Shown here: positions 8,949 to 17,272 of the stretch, one piece after another
Layout of the letters: the number at the start of each line of letters is the position of its first letter
How positions within the stretch are numbered: position 1 is the first letter of the stretch
Assembly: GCF_015767675.1 (NCBI RefSeq)
Contig: NZ_CP065217.1
Coordinates: forward strand, 1,860,001 to 1,924,000
DNA: 64,000 nucleotides
Direction of reading: 5' to 3'
Origin: Vibrio navarrensis
Lineage (GTDB): Bacteria > Pseudomonadota > Gammaproteobacteria > Enterobacterales > Vibrionaceae
Translations under genes and position numbers: made by a program
Notes under the pieces: generated by a model
What the model was told of the DNA's origin: nothing
The model's input: only the letters and a program-made list of their open reading frames with translations
Database searches by the model: none

Positions 8949-10493
8949 TTAAAAAGCGTGACGCATGTTAGATTCGATGCGCCACTTAAACAGACGAGTG
9001 ATGATTTCACGCCCTTCAATGGCCACCCCTTTCAACGCTCTAACCAGCTCGTTGGCACAGTACAACGTGGTTTTGATAACGCCTGTCTCCGTGTCGATGG
9101 AAAACGCATAGTGCGGTTTAAACACTTGCGCTTTGCGTGTGCTGAACACACCGCCCATGCGCTGCGTGAATCGCTTCCAGTCGCCTTTATCCGCCGCTTC
9201 GACAATCTCTTTTGCTACTGCTGGCAAATCTTGCATTTCTTTAAGGCGGCGCAGCTCTCGCCATACTGTGACAGAGCAGCCCCCGAGCTGTTGAAACTGG
9301 CGAATACCCCAGCAGGAAGCCCATGCATCTACTCTTGCGGCGGCGTCCTTTGGGTCTTCACCATAGACACCACAATCAAGGTCACTGCCATCAATGTTTT
9401 TCGAGATGTATTTGGCAATGTATCCGGTAGCGCTGCCTTTGGCGGGGTCGATTTTCACTTCAGTAAAACGATGCTCCGTTGCGCCCTTTTCCTCTCCCTC
9501 TTCGCGCATGGCGTAATCACGCATGGTTTGCACCATCAGGTCATAGTGTTTGGGCTCGACAAACAGCAGCAAATGCCAGTGCGGTGTGCCGTCATGTTGC
9601 GGCTCTGCTACACGAAAACCGTAGAAACGCACGCCCAAACGGTTGAGCGTTGAGCGCATCAGTTTCCAGATGTCATTAAGGTAGGTTTGCCCGTCCAGCG
9701 GGGTATACCCTGCCCATTTTGGGTTCACCTGTCCCGATGTGGAGTAACTGCGATGGTACTTTGACGGACAAGTAATCGTGAGAAAGGTTGCTACATGACC
9801 GAGTTCTTTGGCTAGGTCTTCAAAACCTCTGGCTCTGACCATCAGCTCACCTTTGCGAATGGTTGGGTCAGAAACGCCTTTTTGTGACAGTTCCAGTAAA
9901 GAGAAGGACTGTCCTAGCTCGTTGGTGGCGATGGTGTTTTCTAAATACGCCTTTTGATAGGCTTTCTGGTGACGTCTTGCCATCAGTGTTGGCATCGAGC
10001 AATAGAGGCTTTTGTGTTTGTTCACTTGGTTAATGTGATGCAAAACCAGTTCCGTGTTACGTCGTAACGCCTTGCGTAATCCTCGCAGCCACCATTTGCG
10101 GTCACTGTATCGAGCCACTTCACCCCTGAGCGAATATTGCCCCTCATAGGGCGTTAACCCTTTTTGGGCGACAAACTCACGCAACACACTTAATGCGCGT
10201 TCGTCATTGCGAAAACGGCGGCGGCGCTCCAAAACTTCCGCAGCGTTCGTTTTGGCTTTTGCGCGCAAGTCTTCTTCACTGACGTTGAGCGTGATTTTGT
10301 CAATCGGCAGCGACAACTTGGCCGCAATCGCATCGACCGTGGTTCTAAGGTAGGTATTACGTTCAAACTTGGTCGGATAGCTCAAATATTCTTTAAGTAG
10401 CAAACGCTGAATGACGTCTGAAAATGGCAAAAGCCTTTGCTGTACAAAGGCTCTGTCGTCACGGTCAATGCAAGAAAGGTCGAGTGTGCTCAT
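8949..10493 (-). CDS. HUH-type replication initiation endonuclease (phage P2 gpA-like)
   Basis: 514 aa from ATG 10493. An upstream in-frame extension to 10535 is rejected because this ATG overlaps the stop of the previous gene (ATGA), indicating translational coupling. Visible motifs: the HUH metal motif in GTPHWHLLLFVEP (about residue 310) and the paired-tyrosine motif GYIAKYISKN (about residue 370). Such proteins nick one strand at an origin and start rolling-circle replication. The family is that of P2/186 gene A, also found in satellites and small plasmids. It presumably acts at an origin inside the island, possibly the repeat region at 11041-11714. Confidence 0.9.
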   Translation of the reverse strand: MSTLDLSCIDRDDRAFVQQRLLPFSDVIQRLLLKEYLSYPTKFERNTYLRTTVDAIAAKLSLPIDKITLNVSEEDLRAKAKTNAAEVLERRRRFRNDERALSVLREFVAQKGLTPYEGQYSLRGEVARYSDRKWWLRGLRKALRRNTELVLHHINQVNKHKSLYCSMPTLMARRHQKAYQKAYLENTIATNELGQSFSLLELSQKGVSDPTIRKGELMVRARGFEDLAKELGHVATFLTITCPSKYHRSYSTSGQVNPKWAGYTPLDGQTYLNDIWKLMRSTLNRLGVRFYGFRVAEPQHDGTPHWHLLLFVEPKHYDLMVQTMRDYAMREEGEEKGATEHRFTEVKIDPAKGSATGYIAKYISKNIDGSDLDCGVYGEDPKDAAARVDAWASCWGIRQFQQLGGCSVTVWRELRRLKEMQDLPAVAKEIVEAADKGDWKRFTQRMGGVFSTRKAQVFKPHYAFSIDTETGVIKTTLYCANELVRALKGVAIEGREIITRLFKWRIESNMRHAF

Positions 10494-10741
10494 CGAATGC
10501 CCTTCCCTTTTTCGGTGATAGAGAAGACATCCCAACGCAAACCGAAAAACTGTTGGGAGGTATAGCGGATAAGCCCCTCTTTCATCAGTTTGTGGATGGC
10601 TTTGTGATGCACTTGGATTGGCAAACGGGATTTCGGTTGCACATCGCCATTATGGGGGCAGTAATCCGAGCACACCTGAAAGGTGCGCCCTGTTCTCATC
10701 CATTTCAGTAGCGTGATTTGATCCGGTGTTAAATTAACCAT
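10490..10741 (-). CDS. Small winged-helix-like protein, 83 aa
   Basis: Start taken at ATG 10741 (MVNLTPDQITLLKWM), which overlaps the alpA-like stop by 8 bp; the stop overlaps the Rep start. Helix-turn-helix-like composition: PIQVHHKAIHKLMKEGLI followed by a strand RWDVFSITEKGK, as in winged-helix wings. Probably an accessory replication or copy-control protein given its tight packing between AlpA and Rep; not a recognised family. Confidence 0.75.
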   Translation of the reverse strand: MVNLTPDQITLLKWMRTGRTFQVCSDYCPHNGDVQPKSRLPIQVHHKAIHKLMKEGLIRYTSQQFFGLRWDVFSITEKGKGIR

Positions 10742-10976
10742 GCAGCCACCCTCCTTGAGAAAGGTGGTTAAGTTTGGTTTGGCTATCAAGCCATGCGTCT
10801 AGGTCTTCTTTGAGGTAGCGAACCGCACGACCAATTTTAATGAACGGTGGCGCAAGAGTACGATTTTTACGCTGCCCTTCCATACGGGCCTGACGTAAGA
10901 AAGAACGGCTCATGCCAATGTAAGCGGCGGTTTCTTGCTCTGTGTACGCACGTTTCTCAACGGTCATTTTTGTCAT
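10734..10976 (-). CDS. AlpA-family transcriptional regulator / excisionase-like protein
   Basis: 80 aa from ATG 10976, 7 bases after AAGGAG; longer in-frame starts lack a site. MerR-like helix-turn-helix TEQETAAYIGMSRSFLRQAR, then PPFIKIGRAVRYLKEDLDAWL, the classic AlpA/Xis wing. AlpA proteins in P4-like satellites and PICIs switch on integrase or the replication operon. It heads the alpA-wHTH-rep operon. A perfect palindrome upstream (11021-11040) is its likely operator. Confidence 0.88.
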   Translation of the reverse strand: MTKMTVEKRAYTEQETAAYIGMSRSFLRQARMEGQRKNRTLAPPFIKIGRAVRYLKEDLDAWLDSQTKLNHLSQGGWLHG

Positions 10977-11020
10977 TTGAGTATCTCCTTGTGTTGATGG
11001 AGACTCAAACTTAATCGCGA

Positions 11021-11040
11021 AAAACGGCATATGCCGTTTT
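11021..11040. promoter_or_regulatory. 20-bp perfect palindrome upstream of the AlpA gene
   Basis: AAAACGGCATATGCCGTTTT, 44 bp before the AlpA start. Symmetry and position suit an operator for a dimeric regulator. A bidirectional hairpin is the alternative. Confidence 0.6.
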
Positions 11041-11277
11041 CAAGGACGTTTTCGAAGACATTTTTTTCCATCTTTTTTTAAAGATTGGTTGCCACCCTTT
11101 TTATGATGTTCAAACACCTTTTTCAAACCGTCAGCCGTTACGCTTCCTTCGGTTAGAATCACGGTTGACTCAACCGTTGCAACAGCGGCATTCAAGTTTG
11201 TTCAAACTGGTTATCGCGTTAAATGAGTGTGTAAAGACTGAAACGGTAAGTTCAACCGACTATCAGCGGTTAACCAA

Positions 11278-11430
11278 CCGTTGATTTAACGGTTAAGCGT
11301 GCGCTGGCTAACCTTGGAATGACGGGTCTAAGCGCTAGTTGCCAACACCCTCACCACGCTTTCGGTTGATCAGTGCATTGAAAACGCAACGTTAACCGGA
11401 ACATAGCGGTGCGTTAACCGATGAACGCCT
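11278..11430. repeat. Long direct repeat, copy 1
   Basis: Imperfect copy of 11524-11670. The best conserved block is TTAAGCGTGCGCTGG near the start. Confidence 0.65.
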
Positions 11431-11523
11431 TGAATGGGATCGGTTGGCCAACCGATAATCTGAGTAGAAACATCGTATTGTCTGAAAAGAATGGCATCAA
11501 CTTATCGCGTCAAATCAAGAATA

Positions 11524-11670
11524 ACGGTTGATTTAACCGTTAAGCGTGCGCTGGCCAACCTTGATAGGGCGGGGTTGAGCGCTAGAAATCCGCAACCGCC
11601 CTATGCTTTCGGTTAAACAATGCGTTGAAACGAAACATTAACCGGAAACGTAGCGGTGAGTTACCGATGT
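11524..11670. repeat. Long direct repeat, copy 2
   Basis: Partner of 11278-11430. Both end in TAGCGGTG(A/C)GTTA(A)CCGATG. Confidence 0.65.
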
Positions 11671-11714
11671 GATCAGCGCACTCTAGCGGTAGTTCAACCG
11701 CTTAAGCAGCGCTG

Positions 11715-12707
11715 CTATTCGGTTAAATCCTCACAGGCTTCTATCTGGCCACATTCAGCTTGAATGTACCGTTTCACGCTGTTCACTCTATTTTTACGAA
11801 ATGAGTAATAACTCATCGATGCTTCGCCCTCATCTTTTCTTGCCCACGTCAACGTGGTTGTAGTGATGGAGTCAATGATGCTATCAATATCGTAAATGGG
11901 CTCTTCATCACTGTTGCACTCTTGACGCAATAGATTCCAGATGTGATTTGATTTGGCATTCGGTTGATCCATCAAAACACGATAGATAATCTGCTCTATC
12001 GGATGAAGCAATGGCAATCGGGCTTGATGTTGTTTCACGTTATGATTCGGTAAACGCTGACTTTCACCTCTTATCACTTCCCGACCAAACACTCGCTGAA
12101 CGTCTTCCAAATCCACACGCAATGCATGCGGTTCAATCGTGATGCCGCTGACAAGCAAACGCTCTGACGGCACTTCAGGGTACTGGCTTTCGATTTCGGT
12201 GCGCTGCTCTTCAGAGAGTGCGTAAGAAAACACCTTGGCCAATTTTCCCAAGTTATTTTGCAGTGTTGCTTGTGTTTTCAGTCCTGCACAAGCGGCAAAC
12301 ACCATTTCAGGCGGGTTTGAAGGGGCGTTTTTAGAATATTGGTATTGAGACTCTTCAATATTTGGAAACGCGTCCGCAATGGCGCGCCAACCTTTCACCT
12401 TGTCAGGTTCAAGCACAATCACTGTATTAGTGGTTTGGTTGCTTTGGGTAAAGATGAGGCGCTTTGAAACGTCTGAAAGCAGCCTAACCACTCCGAAGTA
12501 GCCAAACGCCGCACAAAGCACTTTCTGACCGTCTTTGCTTGTCAATGCGCCAAGATTGTCCGCCTCAACGCCAGCACAGAGGGGCAATTGACCTTGCTCA
12601 ATGGCTGCGAAAACATCCCCTTTTGTCATTGTTGTTTTTTGTTCAATCTCGTCCAATCGGATAAATCGTCTTTGCACTTCGCTCCCTCGCTGTTCTTGTA
12701 TCATCAC
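11715..12707 (-). CDS. Island protein of unknown function, about 330 aa
   Basis: Starts GTG at 12707 or ATG at 12704, with AAGGAA upstream. The first 60 residues (IRLDEIEQKTTMTKGDVFAAIEQG) look like a short DNA-binding helix region. The C-terminal 100 residues (LLHPIEQIIYRVLMDQPNAKSNHIWNLLRQ) look helical. No family recognised. Its place between the integrase and the replication genes is often held by regulators in satellites, which is only suggestive. Confidence 0.7.
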   Translation of the reverse strand: MMIQEQRGSEVQRRFIRLDEIEQKTTMTKGDVFAAIEQGQLPLCAGVEADNLGALTSKDGQKVLCAAFGYFGVVRLLSDVSKRLIFTQSNQTTNTVIVLEPDKVKGWRAIADAFPNIEESQYQYSKNAPSNPPEMVFAACAGLKTQATLQNNLGKLAKVFSYALSEEQRTEIESQYPEVPSERLLVSGITIEPHALRVDLEDVQRVFGREVIRGESQRLPNHNVKQHQARLPLLHPIEQIIYRVLMDQPNAKSNHIWNLLRQECNSDEEPIYDIDSIIDSITTTTLTWARKDEGEASMSYYSFRKNRVNSVKRYIQAECGQIEACEDLTE

Positions 12708-12746
12708 ACGGGTTCCTTGTTATCGGCTCACACAGAAAGATCAACA

Positions 12747-12776
12747 TTTAGAATCGGATTCTGAACCCATTCTAAA
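12747..12776. promoter_or_regulatory. Inverted repeat between integrase and the 330-aa gene
   Basis: TTTAGAAT at 12747-12754 and its complement ATTCTAAA at 12769-12776 flank GGATTCTGAACCC. Also GAATCGGATTC is palindromic. Located just upstream of the 330-aa gene, so a candidate operator. Confidence 0.45.
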
Positions 12777-12865
12777 TACTCTACCGAGTGCGTAAATGCG
12801 CTTCAAAACGATTTAGAAAGATTCACAATCTGTTTTGTGAACTGGATTGTAAATCCTTCACCCTA

Positions 12866-14074
12866 TCAGCCGATGAGATTCACCGCACTGGCCTTATGTT
12901 CGGGCGCAAGATGCGCATAGCGCAGCGTCATTTTTAAATCCGCATGGCCCAACAATTCACGAACCACGTTCAAATCCGCTTCTTTCATCACCAACTTACT
13001 GGCGAAGTGGTGGCGCAAGTCGTGAAAACGGAAATTCTCGATTCCCGCCTCTTTGAGCAACGACTCCCACTGATATTGATAAGAGTCGAGTGGTTTGCCA
13101 TTTCGCTCAAACACCAATTCGGTATCCGGATTTTGCTCATGCCAAGCCTGTAGCATGGTATACGCCGTGTTATTGAGTGGAATGGTGCGTTTGTTTTTCG
13201 ATTTGGCATTCTCAGAGCGAATGGTCAAATACCTGTCTTCCATGTTGATGTGTGACCACTTCAGCGACAGCATTTCGCCTTTGCGCATGCCAGTATTCAG
13301 TGCCAGCACAATCAACGGCTCTAAGAAATCCACATAGCGCCATGACATTATGCCTTGAGCGCGCTTGCCGTACCTTTGCAATGCTTCGTCTTTTAAACGC
13401 GCATCACGCGCTTTAAGGCTATCCAGCAACGCAGCCTCTTCACTCACCGACAGGTAACGAATACGCTTGTTATCAATGCGAGGGATTTTCACATTATCAA
13501 GAGAGTGAGAATCGATAAAACCCCACTCCACCGCCCGATTAAACACCGCTCTTAGGCGGTTGTAGGCATAGGAAATGGTGGCGGGGGCGCGACCTACTTT
13601 GCTTCGTTCGGCCACCCACTGCTGAATGTCCCAAGCGGTAATATCGACCAGTGGCTTAGTGGATAAATGTTTGAAGTTGCTTTGAATGCACATTAACGAC
13701 TTTTGCGCCGTTTTTGCATTAATCGACATGAGATAGGCGGAGTAATGTTCCTCTAGGAATTTACTCAGTGTCAGGCTGTTGCGCTGCTCTCGCTTTTTGG
13801 CTTCATAACGAGTGACTTGCACATCTTCCCCCGCCGCGACTTGCCCTGCTTTTTCTTTGGCTAAGTCTCGCGCTTGCGCTGGCGTTAAAGCATTGGCTGA
13901 ACCGAGCAAGAAATTGCGCTGCTTGCCGTGAATTCGATAGTAGAGGTAATACTTGATCACCCCTTTTGGGGAAATCCTCGCATGAAATCCGCTGATTTCG
14001 GTGTCGTTCAATCGCTCGTCCGCGATGGTGAGATTTTTGATAGAGCTGGCGGTGATTTTCTGCTTGATAGCCAT
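12866..14074 (-). CDS. Tyrosine recombinase (island integrase)
   Basis: 402 aa. N-terminal arm-binding and DUF4102-like region (ISGFHARISPKGVIKYYLYY), core-binding SAM-like domain around residues 100-190, then the catalytic domain with R in NTGMRKGEML, K in ENAKSKNKRTIPL, HDLRHHFAS (H-x-x-R), the late H in LLGHADLKMT and the nucleophile Y in LRYAHLAPE. Full length and intact. AAGGAA precedes ATG 14074, 165 bp from the right attachment core. The product would integrate the element at GCGTTAAGGGG within an integron attC, an unusual target for this class. Confidence 0.95.
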   Translation of the reverse strand: MAIKQKITASSIKNLTIADERLNDTEISGFHARISPKGVIKYYLYYRIHGKQRNFLLGSANALTPAQARDLAKEKAGQVAAGEDVQVTRYEAKKREQRNSLTLSKFLEEHYSAYLMSINAKTAQKSLMCIQSNFKHLSTKPLVDITAWDIQQWVAERSKVGRAPATISYAYNRLRAVFNRAVEWGFIDSHSLDNVKIPRIDNKRIRYLSVSEEAALLDSLKARDARLKDEALQRYGKRAQGIMSWRYVDFLEPLIVLALNTGMRKGEMLSLKWSHINMEDRYLTIRSENAKSKNKRTIPLNNTAYTMLQAWHEQNPDTELVFERNGKPLDSYQYQWESLLKEAGIENFRFHDLRHHFASKLVMKEADLNVVRELLGHADLKMTLRYAHLAPEHKASAVNLIG

Positions 14075-14238
14075 GACACAGATTCCTTGTGTAGCGATTA
14101 TGTAGCAGAATTATTGTATACGCAGGCATTTAAATGAACAACAATAAACAAGCAATCAATAGTTAAAGCATTGTTTTACATTACATTAAATATCTTTTCT
14201 GTTCTTTGTTGTTTACCGAGTAACACACACCAATCCCA

Positions 14239-14249
14239 GCGTTAAGGGG
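14239..14249. other. Island attachment core, right copy
   Basis: GCGTTAAGGGG, matching 4519-4529. The base before it (A) differs from the left copy (C), which marks the edge of identity. Confidence 0.85.
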
Positions 14250-14351
14250 TGAGTGCCGCACAAACCAACTTTCCGCAGACCACTTTCACCACAAAAATTA
14301 CCGCATACCAAAAATGCCACGCGGCACGAATCCCTCTTTAACGCTTTGTTA
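14250..14351 (-). repeat. attC right fragment (type 3)
   Basis: Continues the site broken at 4529. It lacks the TAACGCC end, so the site can no longer fold normally. Confidence 0.92.
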
Positions 14352-14701
14352 TGTTTAAGTTTCAAGGACTTACGTTTTACCAAAACCAAGATTAACTCAG
14401 CGTTGACTCACAAACAAAAGCCAAGACCTAAAAAACGGAAATGACTCATAGATTTGAAAAACAGACTTCGAATTTTGGCAACTCAAGCCCAAAAACTTGT
14501 GGTCAAAATACTGATTGAGCCAGCCGCACCTACCTCGCGCTTACTCGAAAATTGACTGAGGCAAAACTCTGAATTTCCAGCGCCAAAGAATAAATGTCCG
14601 GAAAACAGCGCCAAACGAAGCCAACTTGCCGACAAGCACAAAACCAACAAGCCGAGGGAGCAAAGAAAAGATGCAACCAACTGATTTGACGTGATTAAAC
14701 A
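14352..14701 (-). other. Non-coding cassette body NC-A1
   Basis: Member of an eight-copy family (also at 21275, 24474, 29144, 32895, 33365, 33836, 60679). Nearly identical to NC-A6. A hydrophobic minus-strand frame is open here but is stopped in NC-A5 and NC-A7. Confidence 0.85.
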
Positions 14702-14822
14702 TAACGCCGTATTAAGGTGTGAGCAACGCCACCACCAAACTAAACTCTTGTGCCATAAACACAAAACCCAACGCGGAGACAGAAATGCCAAGCGTTGGGA
14801 ATCACTCTTAAATACTTTGTTA
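14702..14822 (-). repeat. attC, variant (CCGTATTAAGGTGTGAGC)
   Basis: 121 bp. Ends the two-gene cassette 14820-15220. Confidence 0.93.
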
Positions 14823-15068
14823 GGTGCGTTGGTTGATATCTTCGACGCTATAACCTCGATGCTTCAACAGGCTGAATGCCGTACCCTTTTCTTTTTGAGA
14901 ACTACCAAAAAAACCGTCATTCTTAACGACTTTAAATAATTCGTCATCTGACATTTTTTCAAGTTTTTGTTTTATCTCTCTGGCTTCATTTGCTTGTTTT
15001 TCTACCTCACTTACGACCGCGGTTCCTACATCTTTAGCAACATTTAATGCTTTTTTCCAAAATGACAT
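14820..15068 (-). CDS. Small helical protein of unknown function, 82 aa
   Basis: MSFWKKALNVAKDVGTAVVSEVEKQANEAREIKQ: an amphipathic N-terminal helix and a coiled-coil-like middle, then a compact C-terminal part DDELFKVVKNDGFFGSSQKEK. AGAGGG lies upstream of ATG 15068. Co-cassetted with the zinc-ribbon gene just upstream (17-bp gap). No function known to me. Confidence 0.75.
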   Translation of the reverse strand: MSFWKKALNVAKDVGTAVVSEVEKQANEAREIKQKLEKMSDDELFKVVKNDGFFGSSQKEKGTAFSLLKHRGYSVEDINQRT

Positions 15069-15085
15069 TTTTTACCCTCTAAGAA

Positions 15086-15220
15086 TTACTCAAAAGTAGT
15101 CGCGTTACAGTTTGAGCAATACCAATAACCGGGTTTCTTCTCGTGCATTGTCCACTGCCCACAGCTTGGACATTTTTTACCTTTTGCCATAGTTAGTGGC
15201 ATTATTCGACGTATTGACAT
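15086..15220 (-). CDS. 44-aa zinc-ribbon protein
   Basis: GGAGAG precedes ATG 15220. The sequence contains KKCPSCGQWTMHEK and YWYCSNCNATTFE, a clean CxxC-16-CxxC zinc ribbon of the kind found in small regulatory or ribosome-associated proteins. First gene of a two-gene cassette with the 82-aa protein. It is real by motif even though very short. Confidence 0.75.
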   Translation of the reverse strand: MSIRRIMPLTMAKGKKCPSCGQWTMHEKKPGYWYCSNCNATTFE

Positions 15221-15330
15221 AATTGCTCTCCATTTCCCAAATTGAAAATATACATTTTAATCATTGCGCCAATTATGCAACACAGCACACTGCAAAACTG
15301 AGATAAACTTCCAATTTTGAGACTAGCACC

Positions 15331-15450
15331 TAACGCCCTGCTAAGGGGTGAGCAATGCGCTGCGAAAGCTACCGCACACCAACTTAATCACAAAACTCAC
15401 CGCATGCTGAAAATGCCACGCATTGCGAATCCCTCTTAAGCAGTTTGTTA
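15331..15450 (-). repeat. attC, type 5
   Basis: 120 bp. Ends the DUF4145 remnant cassette. Confidence 0.95.
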
Positions 15451-15608
15451 GTTTTTCTGCCGCCTAAGCTCAAACTCTTCAAATCGATGACCAAGAGAGT
15501 ATATGTAAATCAATAAAGCTTCGGTCAAATCGAGGCAGTCTTTAGCATCCTCTTTACTGACATTGGCAGTGATTGCGTGAGCAGCATCATTGCCCAAGGC
15601 ACGAATGC
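15448..15608 (-). pseudogene. DUF4145 protein, C-terminal fragment
   Basis: Codes IRALGNDAAHAITANVSKED, then DCLDLTEALLIYIYS, the conserved end of DUF4145 (RxLGNxAAH ... LTExLLxYIY). The reading frame runs into the IS3-family element at 15609. The N-terminal half is on the other side of that element, but about 80 residues between them are missing. Confidence 0.85.
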
Positions 15609-15687
15609 AGAAGTGGCCCCCGATTTTCGGACATGACTTTAAGTGGTCGATCTGTTTTGATAGTACCCAACAATACAGGGACAGATT

Positions 15688-15969
15688 ATGACTAGAAAAC
15701 GTAGAAACCACTCTCCTGAGTTTAAAGCTAAGGTGGCACTCGATGCCGCTAAAGGCGATAAAACCGTCGCTGAGTTAGCTCAGAAATACAACCTGCACGC
15801 TAACCAAATCTCGACATGGAAAAAGGAGCTGCTTGAAAACGCAGCCATGATTTTTGCCACCGAAAATCACACAGGAAAAGAGAATTCCGAAGAAGTGGAC
15901 AAACTTCACGCCAAGATCGGTCAATTGACCATGGAAAATGATTTTTTGGCCAAAGTGCTCGGTCGTTAG
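15688..15969 (+). CDS. IS3-family OrfA (copy 1)
   Basis: 93 aa: helix-turn-helix RRNHSPEFKAKVALDAAKGD, then a leucine-rich segment (VDKLHAKIGQLTMENDFLAK) typical of OrfA multimerisation. Ends LGR and TAG. Confidence 0.95.
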   Translation: MTRKRRNHSPEFKAKVALDAAKGDKTVAELAQKYNLHANQISTWKKELLENAAMIFATENHTGKENSEEVDKLHAKIGQLTMENDFLAKVLGR

Positions 15970-16009
15970 ACCGAGCCCAGCGAAAGAGTTCGCTGGTTAA
16001 ATCCACCCA

Positions 16010-16810
16010 TTGCCGATAAAGCGCCAGTGTGAGCTGCTCAATATTGCTCGCTCTACCGCTTACTATCAACCCATAGGACTCTCTGCTGAGGAGATTGCGT
16101 TGCGCCGTATGATTGACGAAATTCATCTTCAGTATCCGTTTATGGGCAGTCGGCGCATTCGAACTGAGCTGGCTAAGAAGGGTCATAGCGTTAATCGTAA
16201 GCGTGTTGTTCGACTCATGCGCGATATGGGGATTGGGGCGATTTACCCCAAGCCCAAAACGACGCTGGCGAACAAAGCACACAAGGTGTATCCCTACCTG
16301 TTGCGTGATATCGAAGTCACTTACCCAAACCAAGCTTGGGCGATTGATATCACGTACATCCCAATGGCGAAGGGGTTCCTGTACCTCGTTGCTATTATCG
16401 ACTGGTATAGCCGCAAAGTGCTGGCTTGGCGACTATCCAACACCATGGACACGAGTTTTTGTATCGAAGCGCTTGAGGAAGCGCTGAAGCATTATGGGCC
16501 ACCTGATATCTTTAACTCAGATCAAGGCAGCCAGTTTACCAGCACAGAGTTCACACAGAAGTTAATTGAACATGACATACGTATAAGCATGGACGGGAAA
16601 GGCCGCTGGGTTGACAATGTTTTCATTGAGCGATTATGGCGAAGCCTGAAATATGAGGAGGTTTACTTAAAGGCTTATACCACGCCCCGTGAAGCCGAGC
16701 TTGAAATCGGCAACTACATGGTGTTTTATAATGAAGAGCGTAACCATCAAGGACTCAATAACCTCACTCCTGATGAGGCCTACTTCGGTAGGCAAAGATA
16801 CGCAGCATGA
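16010..16810 (+). CDS. IS3-family OrfB transposase (copy 1)
   Basis: 266 aa from TTG 16010. HTH_21 region then rve core with DDE signatures: WAIDITYI (D), [11 protein letters not shown] (D) and [17 protein letters not shown] (E). The -1 frame that would join it to OrfA passes through the 1-bp deletion near 16007, so the OrfAB fusion is likely lost in this copy. Confidence 0.93.
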   Translation: MPIKRQCELLNIARSTAYYQPIGLSAEEIALRRMIDEIHLQYPFMGSRRIRTELAKKGHSVNRKRVVRLMRDMGIGAIYPKPKTTLANKAHKVYPYLLRDIEVTYPNQAWAIDITYIPMAKGFLYLVAIIDWYSRKVLAWRLSNTMDTSFCIEALEEALKHYGPPDIFNSDQGSQFTSTEFTQKLIEHDIRISMDGKGRWVDNVFIERLWRSLKYEEVYLKAYTTPREAELEIGNYMVFYNEERNHQGLNNLTPDEAYFGRQRYAA

Positions 16811-16867
16811 GCTGGGTCAACCACTTAAGAAATGAGCTTATGCGTCCAACCATTGGGGTCCACTTCT

Positions 16868-17153
16868 GTAAGTTCACCAACTCAGTAGATTTAAGTACCG
16901 GGTATAACAGTTCTTCTTCTACCACTTCTTCAAACTCTGCAGGGATTCCCATTAATTTTTTTCTTATGAAAAACGGATGGTCACACTTTTTACACAATGA
17001 AACTAGGTAGTAATCAGAATGGTAAATAGAATCAACTTCATCTAGTGGGTTTTTCGCTTCACTCTGAAATCGACCTACCCCCTGTAGCACTACATCACTT
17101 ACAACCATCATATTGCAGTCAGGACAAAATACATCTATGAGCTCTTTACTCAA
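16868..17153 (-). pseudogene. DUF4145 protein, N-terminal fragment
   Basis: TTG start at 17153, with GGAG upstream. Reads MSKELIDVFCPDC, VSLCKKCDHPFF, then LKSTELVNL before the IS. The CPDC...CKKC zinc knuckle is the usual DUF4145 N-terminus. The central helices are absent. Confidence 0.85.
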
Positions 17154-17181
17154 ACTTTAGCTCCGATTCCTATTAAAAAAC

Positions 17182-17272
17182 TAACGCCGCACTAAGCGGC
17201 TAAAAATAGTGGGCTAAAATATGAGCGCAGCGAAATAGCCCACTGTTTTTAGTCCGTTTAAGTGCTTTGTTA
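17182..17272 (-). repeat. attC, type 6 (short)
   Basis: 91 bp. Internal stem AGTGGGCTA...TAGCCCACT. Closes NC-H. Confidence 0.92.

Larger units (their letters stand above)
11041..11714. other. Repeat-rich non-coding region, candidate replication origin of the island
   Basis: No gene. Two imperfect direct repeats start at 11278 and 11524 (offset 246 bp), each with TTAAGCGTGCGCTGG, then GAGCGCTAG or AAGCGCTAG, then a CTTTCGGTT...TTAACCGGAA block. Numerous GGTTAA/TTAACCG iteron-like words occur in both orientations. Position upstream of rep suits an origin or a copy-control locus. Confidence 0.6.
4530..14249. mobile_element. Phage-satellite-like integrative island (9.7 kb) inserted in an attC
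   Basis: The island is bounded by 11-bp direct repeats, with a tyrosine integrase next to the right end. All genes read on the minus strand: integrase, unknown 330-aa protein, repeat-rich gap, AlpA-type regulator, small winged-helix-like protein, HUH Rep, 42-aa membrane peptide, 119-aa and 1130-aa proteins. There are no capsid, tail or lysis genes. The combination integrase + AlpA + Rep without structural genes is that of a phage satellite (PICI/P4-like) or cryptic integrative plasmid. The lack of attC sites over 9.7 kb contrasts sharply with the array on both sides. Confidence 0.88.
15609..16867 (+). mobile_element. IS3-family element, copy 1 (1259 bp)
   Basis: Ends AGAAGTGGCCCC / GGGGTCCACTTCT. 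Same element as 34585-37136 and 48807-50066, but one base shorter than the latter (CCCATTG instead of CCCCATTG near 16007). No target duplication: flanks are ATGC and GTAA. With the missing middle of the DUF4145 gene this indicates a deletion at the insertion. Confidence 0.95.

Noticed and set aside
8853..9653. Long + strand frame of 266 codons
   Set aside because: It is antisense to the HUH replication gene, whose motifs and operon context are clear; composition is that of a shadow frame.
4512..14351. Island as a prophage remnant
   Set aside because: No structural, packaging or lysis genes at all, and the replication-regulation-integration set looks complete, so a satellite or integrative plasmid fits better than a decayed phage.
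14253..14444. Recurrent + frames beginning MPHKPTFRRPLSPQKLPHTK
   Set aside because: They are translations of attC sequence itself, so they recur wherever a type 3 attC does.
14483..14791. Hydrophobic minus-strand frame conserved in NC-A1, A2, A3, A6 and A8
   Set aside because: Stopped within the first codons in A5 and A7, no ribosome binding site, and starts that fall in attC sequence. Kept only as a question in the NC-A finding.
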